23,953 bases of DNA from JAIPEK01 sp041685935. GTDB taxonomy: Bacteria > Desulfobacterota > Desulfobacteria > Desulfobacterales > Desulfobacteraceae. Position numbers and translations under genes: made by a program. The stretch spans positions 1-23,953 of the forward strand of contig JAWLES010000019.1 in assembly GCA_041685935.1 (NCBI GenBank), given 5' to 3'. Of the stretch, positions 14,732-21,843 are shown piece by piece (the first letter of the stretch is position 1; the number at the start of each line of letters is the position of its first letter). A model generated the notes under the pieces. The model saw only the letters and a program-made list of their open reading frames with translations. It did not search any database and was not told the origin of the DNA.

Positions 14732-16627
14732 ATGCTGCAGTATTTGCGAGATAATACCGGTTCATGGATCATCAAGATTATCCTTGGGCTTATTGTTGTG
14801 GTTTTTATATTTCTTGGCATGGGAAGTCTGGGCTCCAAGCAGGGAGGCCCGGTTGCAACGGTTGATGACGAGTCGATCTCACTGGATGAGTACAAGGAGT
14901 CCTATTCCAGGCTTAAACAGGAAATGCGGCAGCGTTTCGGCGGTAATCTCAACCAGGAAGTTATGGACATGCTGAACCTGAAACAACAGGCCATGAACAG
15001 GATTGTCAACCGGAAGCTTATGGCCAGGGAAGCAGAACGGCTGGGGATTACGGTATCAAAGCGGGAGCTGAGGGATTCCCTTACAGCTATTTCAGTATTT
15101 CAGGATAACGGAACTTTCAGCATGGACCGTTATAAACAGGTGCTTGCTGCCAATCGTATGACCCCTGAATCTTTTGAGGCCTCACAGAGGGAATCGCTGA
15201 AACAGGAGAAGCTGAGGGATCTTGTGGTCAGCAGTATAGCGGTTTCAACCCCGGAAGCGGAAGAGTGGTACAAGTATCAGAATACCAGGGTTTCCATTAA
15301 TTATCTTGCTTTTGACCCGGATTCTTATAAGGATATAGAACCCTCTTCTCAGCAGGTCAAAGAGTTCTATGAAGACAACAAGGAAAATTATAAGACCGAA
15401 GAAAAACTTCTGGTCGATTACATTGGTTTTTCTCCTGAGGATTACGCGGATGATGTTGAGGTGAAGGATTCCGAACTGAAAAGGTATTACGAAAAGAACA
15501 GAGCTGAGTATGAAGTGCCTGAAAAGGTTGAGGCAAGCCATATCCTGATCAGGACTGAAGAGGATGCCGACCGGGAGAGTATTGAGGAGGCGGAAAAACG
15601 GGCTGTTGAAGTATATGAAAAAGCGGTGAATGAAAAGGATTTTGCCGAACTTGCAAAGCAGTACTCAGAAGGTCCGTCAGCTGAAGAAGGAGGATACCTC
15701 GGCAAATTTGAAAAGGATTCAATGGTGAAACCTTTTGCTGAAAAAGCATTCTCCATGTCGCCCGGCGATATCAGCAGGCCGGTTAAGACCAGGTTCGGAT
15801 GGCATATTATAAAGGTAACAGACCGACTGGAAGCTTCCGTCGAATCTTTTGAAGAGGTTAAGGATGATATAAAAGACCGAATTATAAAAACCAGGATCAG
15901 TGATCATGCCTATTATGCCGCAGGAGATGCATTTGATGCGGTTATTGAAGGAGACAGCCTTGAGCAGGCAGCACTGTTGACGGATCGAAAAGTGAAAACA
16001 GCAGGGCCGTTCACCAGCCAGGGGAAAGGGCTCGACCTGCCTGCCGCATCCGAATTCGCGTCTGAAGCATTCTCCTGTATAATAGACGAAATAAGCGATG
16101 TTAAACAGATAGGGAACACATATTATCTTATAAAACCGGTGAAACGAATTCCTCCGAAAATAAGGGATTTTGAATCCGTCAGGCATGAAGCCAAAGCGGA
16201 CCTGACTTTTAGGCTCAGAAAGGAAGCTGCCGAAAAAGGGGCTGAAAAGATCCTGGAATCTCTGAAAAAGGGAGAATCAATGAAATCCGCTTCAGGTGAA
16301 ATTCAGCCGGAAATGAAGACTACCGGGCTTTTCAAGCGCCAGGGAGAAATTGAAGGGATCGGCACCTCCCAGGAAGTATCAGAGGCTGCTTTCAAGCTTA
16401 CAATGGATCAGAAGGTCTGTCCGAAAGTACTGAAGTCGGAAGATCTGTTTTATGTGATCGAGCTTGCCCAAAAGGAGGTGCCGGAAGTGTTGAAAAAAGG
16501 CGGGGAAATGGCAGAAATTAAAAGCAGTATATTGTCGAAAAAAGAGCAGGCAGCCTATGCTGACTGGCTGGAAAGCCTGAAATCAAGGTATCCTGTTAAA
16601 ATTAAATCCGACATCCTTGACAGCTGA
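14732..16627 (+). CDS. ppiD: Membrane-anchored periplasmic peptidyl-prolyl isomerase, PpiD type
   Basis: A 631-residue protein. A short cytoplasmic start is followed by one uncleaved membrane helix (about 12-31), then a large periplasmic part: a SurA-like N-terminal chaperone domain (about 40-190, opening ATVDDESISLDEYKESYSRL) and a PpiC parvulin domain (about 266-364) with EASHILIRT, FAELAKQYSEGPS, GGYLGKF and FGWHIIKV. A second, degenerate C-terminal segment follows. The layout matches E. coli PpiD, which helps newly exported proteins fold near the Sec translocon. The ATG is preceded by AAGGAG. The M16 protease gene follows after 22 bases, probably in the same transcript. Confidence 0.93.
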   Translation: MLQYLRDNTGSWIIKIILGLIVVVFIFLGMGSLGSKQGGPVATVDDESISLDEYKESYSRLKQEMRQRFGGNLNQEVMDMLNLKQQAMNRIVNRKLMAREAERLGITVSKRELRDSLTAISVFQDNGTFSMDRYKQVLAANRMTPESFEASQRESLKQEKLRDLVVSSIAVSTPEAEEWYKYQNTRVSINYLAFDPDSYKDIEPSSQQVKEFYEDNKENYKTEEKLLVDYIGFSPEDYADDVEVKDSELKRYYEKNRAEYEVPEKVEASHILIRTEEDADRESIEEAEKRAVEVYEKAVNEKDFAELAKQYSEGPSAEEGGYLGKFEKDSMVKPFAEKAFSMSPGDISRPVKTRFGWHIIKVTDRLEASVESFEEVKDDIKDRIIKTRISDHAYYAAGDAFDAVIEGDSLEQAALLTDRKVKTAGPFTSQGKGLDLPAASEFASEAFSCIIDEISDVKQIGNTYYLIKPVKRIPPKIRDFESVRHEAKADLTFRLRKEAAEKGAEKILESLKKGESMKSASGEIQPEMKTTGLFKRQGEIEGIGTSQEVSEAAFKLTMDQKVCPKVLKSEDLFYVIELAQKEVPEVLKKGGEMAEIKSSILSKKEQAAYADWLESLKSRYPVKIKSDILDS

Positions 16628-16649
16628 ATGCAAAAAAAATGGGGGGACC

Positions 16650-19490
16650 ATGTTTCGGAAAATATCGGCCTGTATGATAATCAGCCTTTCGGCTTGTTTT
16701 TTGTTTGGATGTGCCGGGGTTCAGAAGGACCGGCCGGTTTTTGAATCAAAAGGGCTGTCTCCGGATCCGGATTTGATTCACGGGAAGCTTGAAAACGGGT
16801 TTTCGTACATCCTGTACAATAATTCCACACCCGAGGAACGGGTGAGCATGCACCTTGATGTGCTTGCCGGTTCCATGAACGAAAAAGATGAACAAAGGGG
16901 GGTGGCGCACTACCTGGAGCATATGCTCTTTAACGGGTCTGAGCACTTTGAGCCTGGTGAGCTGGTCGAGTACTTCCAGTCCATCGGTATGGAGTTTGGC
17001 GCGGATGCCAATGCCCATACCGGATTTTATGAAACCGTTTACGATCTTTCGCTTCCCAAGGGGGATGAAAAAAACTTGTCAGAAGCACTCCTGGTGATGG
17101 ATGACTATGCCCGAGGCGCACTTTTGCTTGAATCGGAAGTTGAAAAGGAAAGAGGCGTGATTCTGTCTGAAAAGCGTCAGAGGGATTCGGTTTCCTACAG
17201 AACATTCAAATCAACCCTTGATTTTGAACTTCCCGGATCAAGACTTGTCAAGCGGTTTCCCATAGGTACCACGGAGTGTATAAATAATACCGACCGGAAT
17301 ATTTTAAAGGATTATTATGACACATGGTACCGGCCATCAAACATGGTCCTTGTCATGGTGGGCGATTTTGATACAGACACTGCTGAAGCTCTTATTGAAA
17401 AACGGTTTTCGGATTTCAGCCCCAGGGCCCCTTCAAGAGAAACACCTGCAGACAGCTTTTCTCCGCACATAGGGATAAAACCGTTTTATCATCATGAACC
17501 TGAAGCCGGCACCACCAGGGTAACCGTCGAGACGGTTTCGAATGTTCCGTTTGAGCTCAGGGCCCTTGAGCAGCTCAAGGAGCGGACCGTAAAGGATATC
17601 GCTGATACCATCCTGGATCATAGGATGGCCGGGCTTCCAAATCAAAAGGACTCTCCTGTTTCCGACACAGGTGTGTATTCCGGTACTTCCCTTAAAACGG
17701 TTTCCTTTGCATCTGTTGAGGCGGAAACCAGCCCGGGTGAGTGGAAAGAGGCCCTGGAGACTGTGGAACAGAAACTCCGGCAGGCTCTTGAACACGGATT
17801 CACTCAATCCGAGCTGGAGAGGGTGAAAAAGGAATATATCAAAAAGCTCGACCTTGCTGTTGAAAAGAGTGATACACGGAAAAGCGGTACCATTGCGCGC
17901 AGAATCATACATCATATAAACAATAAAAAGATTTTTCAATCCCCTGAACAGAGCAGGAAAATACTGAAACCGTTTATTCGTTCCCTGGACGCGGAAACCG
18001 TTTCCAGTACATTTTCAGATACATGGGACCATGATCACAGGCTGGTCCTTGTTACAGGAAACGCGCGTATCTCAGATTCAGATGCCAAGGCCCGTGAAAT
18101 TATCAGGAATGTATACAGCGAAAGCGCCGACCGTCCGGTTAAACCGTATAATAATGAAGATGCTGCAGGTTTCCCGTACTTGCCTTCCCCTGAGGGAAAA
18201 GGAGGAATTGACAAAGAAGAGAAATATCCGGAACTTTCCGTAAAAACACTTGATTTTTCCAATTCCGTCAGGCTGAACCATAAGAAAACCGATTTTAAAA
18301 AGGGTGAATTTATTTTTTCTGTCGCCATTCCCGGAGGCAGGAAGGTCCAGCCTCCTTCAAAGCCCGGACTTTCAGAAACAGCAGCCAGGGTTGTTAATGA
18401 AAGCGGGGTGGGGGGGCTTGATAAAGAACAGCTCAAAAGAGCCCTGGCAGGGACAAGTATAAAATTTGATTTCAATATAACAGATGACAAGTTTACCTTT
18501 TCCGGCAAAGCCTCTTCTTCTGAAATTGAACTTTTTGCCAGGATGGTCCGAACTCATATTCTTGATCCGGCATTCAGGCGGCAGAGCCTTGAGCTTGTAA
18601 AAAAGCGGTACCGTCGGGAATACAATGAAAAGATGCGCCGGCCTCAGGGGATTATGCGGATAAAGGGAGAGAGATTCCTTGCGGGCGGTGATCCCAGGTT
18701 CGGGATGCCTGATGCCGATGATGTTGAAAACATTACAATTGAGGATATTAAGGACTGGCTGCAGCCTTATTTCAGCAGGGCTCCGCTGGAAGTTTCAGTG
18801 GTTGGAGATTTTGATGAAAAAGCTCTGGAAAATATAGCCGCACAATACCTGGGAACTTTTGATGAGCGCAGTGATGTCCCTGACTCATACCCTGACCGGA
18901 ATGGACCTTCATTCCCCGGTGGAGAGACCCTGACCCTTGATGTGGATACCCGGATCAGCAAAGCCGGTATCCACATGGCTTTTTTAACGGATGATTTCTG
19001 GGATATACGCCGGACACGGCAACTGAATGTTTTGGCAAGAGTATTTTCCGACAGACTGCGGAAAATTGTTCGTGAAAAACTCGGTGCTGCCTATTCCACT
19101 TATGTGTACAATTCACCTTCCAGGGCATATGACGGGTACGGTGTAATGCGTGCTTTTGCAGGAGTGGACCGGGATGATATTGACGACATTGTAAAGCATA
19201 TGGAAGAAATCGTTAATTCCATGGCGGTGGAAGGAATATCGGAAAAGGAGCTCGACCTTGCAAAAAATCCGGTAATGAACCATATAAGGGACATGAGAAC
19301 AAATAACCATTACTGGTTGAATTCGGTAATATCCGGTTCAATGATGCATCCGGAACAGCTCGAATGGGCGGAAAGCCTGATTGAGGGTTATAAAAACATA
19401 ACTGTTGATGATCTTGACCGGATGACGAACTCGTACCTGAATACGGATACAAGCGCAAAAATCATTATAAAACCCAAAACCGGGAAATAG
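16650..19490 (+). CDS. M16-family zinc metalloprotease, outer-membrane lipoprotein (PqqL-like)
   Basis: A full-length two-lobe M16 protease of 946 residues from the chosen start. The zinc site HYLEH is at residues 87-91 (His87, Glu90, His91), with the third ligand glutamate in EKERGVILSE about 76 residues on. A second M16 half extends from about residue 500 to the end without the zinc motif, as usual. A longer frame begins at 16617, but ATG 16650 is better: it has a GGGGGG ribosome-binding run and gives a lipoprotein signal peptide with lipobox LFGC at 18-21. Ala at +2 favours the outer membrane. The family degrades peptides; PqqL relatives process imported peptide or protein fragments. It follows ppiD by 22 bases and ends ten bases from the convergent PilZ gene. 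Confidence 0.92.
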   Translation: MFRKISACMIISLSACFLFGCAGVQKDRPVFESKGLSPDPDLIHGKLENGFSYILYNNSTPEERVSMHLDVLAGSMNEKDEQRGVAHYLEHMLFNGSEHFEPGELVEYFQSIGMEFGADANAHTGFYETVYDLSLPKGDEKNLSEALLVMDDYARGALLLESEVEKERGVILSEKRQRDSVSYRTFKSTLDFELPGSRLVKRFPIGTTECINNTDRNILKDYYDTWYRPSNMVLVMVGDFDTDTAEALIEKRFSDFSPRAPSRETPADSFSPHIGIKPFYHHEPEAGTTRVTVETVSNVPFELRALEQLKERTVKDIADTILDHRMAGLPNQKDSPVSDTGVYSGTSLKTVSFASVEAETSPGEWKEALETVEQKLRQALEHGFTQSELERVKKEYIKKLDLAVEKSDTRKSGTIARRIIHHINNKKIFQSPEQSRKILKPFIRSLDAETVSSTFSDTWDHDHRLVLVTGNARISDSDAKAREIIRNVYSESADRPVKPYNNEDAAGFPYLPSPEGKGGIDKEEKYPELSVKTLDFSNSVRLNHKKTDFKKGEFIFSVAIPGGRKVQPPSKPGLSETAARVVNESGVGGLDKEQLKRALAGTSIKFDFNITDDKFTFSGKASSSEIELFARMVRTHILDPAFRRQSLELVKKRYRREYNEKMRRPQGIMRIKGERFLAGGDPRFGMPDADDVENITIEDIKDWLQPYFSRAPLEVSVVGDFDEKALENIAAQYLGTFDERSDVPDSYPDRNGPSFPGGETLTLDVDTRISKAGIHMAFLTDDFWDIRRTRQLNVLARVFSDRLRKIVREKLGAAYSTYVYNSPSRAYDGYGVMRAFAGVDRDDIDDIVKHMEEIVNSMAVEGISEKELDLAKNPVMNHIRDMRTNNHYWLNSVISGSMMHPEQLEWAESLIEGYKNITVDDLDRMTNSYLNTDTSAKIIIKPKTGK

Positions 19491-19500
19491 CAGGCCCGGA

Positions 19501-19908
19501 TCAACCAGTTGAATTCTTTATGTTTTTCTGGATATAGTAATCCAGGTCGAAAAGCTGTTTCAGCTCAAGGTCTAAAAATTTGATATGCCGCTTGCGAATG
19601 GTAAGGTTGCTGAAAGAGGGGGTGTTGTTGATTCTGTAGTCAGCAACTGTATCAAAGCAAATATCTCCGACATAATATCCCATGCTGCTTAAAAACATGG
19701 TCTCAATATTTTTACCGTTATCATAGTCAAAATCGGTGTCATCGTCAAAAGCTGATGTATCAATGTATTTAAAAGACAGTCCACCCATGCTGATATCCAC
19801 GATCTGTCCGATCTTGTAGGATCTCGGGCTGATTGCAGCGTATGCGCCTTCCTTAACATTGTACCGTTTGTGCTTGCGCCTCTCTTTGGTCCTTTTTCTT
19901 CCAGCCAT
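19501..19908 (-). CDS. PilZ-domain protein
   Basis: A 135-residue protein with both c-di-GMP binding signatures of the PilZ domain: RxxxR at 11-15 (RKHKR, following ERR) and DISMGG at 38-43 (the D/N-x-S-x-x-G motif). The domain makes up most of the protein; the last 25 residues are a separate short tail. It should bind cyclic di-GMP and pass the signal to a motility, polysaccharide or other target, which is not identifiable here. The start has GAGG upstream. It is a single minus-strand gene, converging with the M16 gene. Confidence 0.88.
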   Translation of the reverse strand: MAGRKRTKERRKHKRYNVKEGAYAAISPRSYKIGQIVDISMGGLSFKYIDTSAFDDDTDFDYDNGKNIETMFLSSMGYYVGDICFDTVADYRINNTPSFSNLTIRKRHIKFLDLELKQLFDLDYYIQKNIKNSTG

Positions 19909-20113
19909 GGCCGCCTCGTTTTATGATTTGGAAAGTCCGACTTATCAAAAACTCTGCATAATTTGTACCATGTGGATCATGATACGGTTTTTCCAGGCGG
20001 TAAAAAGTTTTGTCCGTTATTGCACCGGTTTGAGGCACGGTTCAGCATGTACGGCATGGTATGTAAAAAAAGTCATGAAAGTGTAACCTTTTTTTCTCAA
20101 ATTATAACTCTCT

Positions 20114-20602
20114 TTACTGCTGTGTCTCTGTGAACTGCATTAAGGAGCGGTCCTTTTTTACCCTGGCCGGGTCAAATATTCTTCCGTTGATTGCAATATA
20201 GACCCCTTCCTTCAGAATCTGAACAGCGGCAACCGCCGAGCCCAGGTTGAAAAATGCGTCACTCGACTTGAATGCGGCGGGCTCCATGGAACCGGTCAGT
20301 ACGATCACCTTGCCTTGGATGTGCTTGAGCCGGTTCGCAGTATCCACCATTGTATCGGTTCCGTGGGTAATGACGATATAGCGGTTTTCATCTTTTTTCA
20401 CCGCTTCCAGTACCAGGTTCCTGTCCTCATCAGTCATGTCCAGCGAATCCTTCCTAAGGATGCTGTTGACCTGGTATTCAAAGCTGACTCTGGCATCCTT
20501 GAGCAGCTCTTCCACCCGGGCATTACCGATCTGGTATTCACTCAACTTGTCAAAATAGACTTTGTCTATGGTGCCCCCGACTGCAATAAAACTGATCTTC
20601 AT
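20114..20602 (-). CDS. Single-domain asparaginase-like protein
   Basis: A 162-residue protein equal to only the N-terminal domain of type I/II L-asparaginase (full enzymes are about 330). The catalytic elements of that domain are present: the nucleophile Thr11 (VGGTI), THGTDT with Thr82/Asp83, the VLTGSM strand, and a lysine at 149-150 in the VKKDRS segment corresponding to the active-site Lys. The C-terminal domain, which completes the active site across the dimer in normal enzymes, is missing. The frame is intact and ends cleanly, so it is a natural short form rather than a broken gene. It starts three bases after the recX stop, with GAGGGG upstream, so it is translationally coupled. Activity on asparagine is uncertain. 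Confidence 0.85.
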   Translation of the reverse strand: MKISFIAVGGTIDKVYFDKLSEYQIGNARVEELLKDARVSFEYQVNSILRKDSLDMTDEDRNLVLEAVKKDENRYIVITHGTDTMVDTANRLKHIQGKVIVLTGSMEPAAFKSSDAFFNLGSAVAAVQILKEGVYIAINGRIFDPARVKKDRSLMQFTETQQ

Positions 20603-20605
20603 TTT

Positions 20606-21082
20606 TTAAAGCCCCTCATTTTTTCCAGCTTCCTTTGCAAGCTGTTTATATGTGTTCATGGATACGTCAAAATTGAAGCCCCGTGTTTTCAAAAAGCTGA
20701 ATATTTTTTTTTTGAAGGTCTCCTTATCCAGATGTTCCCACATAATTGCTTTTTTCCGGACTGCATTTATTGCGGATTCATACTCGTCAACACAGGCGAG
20801 AGCGTCTTCAATTGCCTGCTCGTCAACTCCCTTGGCGAACAGCTCGTATTTCAGAGCTCTTTTGGACTTGGGCTTGAGTCTCTCTCTGTTCCGGACGAAT
20901 TCTTTGGCAAATGCCGTGTCATCGAGCAGTTTTTCATCTTTAAGGCGTTCAACTGTATTTTCAACGGTATCACTGCTGAAATTTTTTTTCAACAGGTTTT
21001 GCCTGAGTTCAGCCACACTCCTGGGTCTTGGGCCCAGGTACCTCAACCCGGACCGGTAGGCTTTCAGTTCTTTGTCCTTCAT
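20606..21082 (-). CDS. recX: Regulatory protein RecX
   Basis: A 158-residue RecX from ATG 21082. A longer frame to 21184 exists, but its first 34 residues overlap the thioesterase gene and do not resemble RecX. The ATG at 21082 overlaps the thioesterase stop as ATGA, a common coupling. RecX is made of repeated three-helix units; the segments RSVAELRQNLLKKNF, TVERLKDEKLLDDTAFAKEFV and KRALKYELFAKGVDEQAIEDAL fit the pattern. RecX inhibits RecA filament extension. There is no recA next to it in the window. Confidence 0.9.
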   Translation of the reverse strand: MKDKELKAYRSGLRYLGPRPRSVAELRQNLLKKNFSSDTVENTVERLKDEKLLDDTAFAKEFVRNRERLKPKSKRALKYELFAKGVDEQAIEDALACVDEYESAINAVRKKAIMWEHLDKETFKKKIFSFLKTRGFNFDVSMNTYKQLAKEAGKNEGL

Positions 21083-21843
21083 GGCAGCTCCATGGGTTTC
21101 CAGTCGATGTTGATGCCGGCAAGCCCGGTTCCGGTGTCTGACTTTTGTATGGAATGAAGAGTGTGCGGTGTTCCGTTTTTCCATTCAACCTGGGTTCTGG
21201 AGGTGATATGATCCTGGTAAAACGATTCTTTGAAAAATCTTACATTAATGGTTTCAGGGGTGTAGTTTTTCAGGATTTCACCGGGTACCGTTTCCACAGC
21301 CCATTCGATATATACGGTGTTATTGACATGCCGGTTGAGATCAAGATCGTGCATTCTGATCTTAAAACAGTGTTCCAGGTCGGTCCGGTCCGGGGAGTTG
21401 AGTTTCGGAAAGAGTTGTTCCTCAGGACCCGATGTTTGCGATATCATGGATTCGTCCATGTAAGTGGTCAATCTGCACGGCCTGCCGTTTTTCCTGTTGA
21501 CCATCACCCACTGCCCTGCAGCCTGGACAATCTCCCGGTCTTTGCTGTCCAGGATTCTGAAAAAACGGTGCTCATAAAGATGGGTTCCGCATGCCCTCCA
21601 CGTGTTTAAATAAAGGGGCTCGCCTATTCCCGGGTTTTTTCCGATTTTAAGCTTGTACCGGGAAATCACCCAAAAAAGATTATCCTTTGATATATCCATG
21701 CCGGATATCTTCAGTTGAGCTGCATGCTCGGCTGCTGCGTCCTGGAGCATGTTGAAAATACCAGTGATCTTGAGACGGCCGAAAGGGCCGATGTTCGAAT
21801 ACCGATTTTGTATACGGACTTTATAGGCGGCAAACGGGCTCAC
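21079..21843 (-). CDS. Acyl-ACP thioesterase
   Basis: A 254-residue double hot-dog protein of the FatA/FatB-like family. The second half contains the signature DLDLNRHVNNTVYIEW (166-181), with the Asn and His of the catalytic N-x-H-V-N-N motif. The first half has the NRYSNIGPFGRLKITGIFNMLQD segment and the WVISRYKLKI strand. It hydrolyses acyl-ACP to free fatty acid. The start is GTG at 21843, overlapping the stop of the AsmA-like gene as GTGA, with GGAG eight bases upstream. Thus it is translationally tied to both neighbours. Confidence 0.9.
   Translation of the reverse strand: MSPFAAYKVRIQNRYSNIGPFGRLKITGIFNMLQDAAAEHAAQLKISGMDISKDNLFWVISRYKLKIGKNPGIGEPLYLNTWRACGTHLYEHRFFRILDSKDREIVQAAGQWVMVNRKNGRPCRLTTYMDESMISQTSGPEEQLFPKLNSPDRTDLEHCFKIRMHDLDLNRHVNNTVYIEWAVETVPGEILKNYTPETINVRFFKESFYQDHITSRTQVEWKNGTPHTLHSIQKSDTGTGLAGINIDWKPMELP

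Noticed and set aside
20028..20050. Sigma-54-like GGCACG element in the pilZ-asparaginase gap
   Set aside because: The spacing to the second half is one base short, and no plus-strand gene follows.
21083..21184. 34-residue N-terminal extension of RecX
   Set aside because: It overlaps the thioesterase gene, does not resemble RecX, and ATG 21082 with ATGA coupling is the better start.
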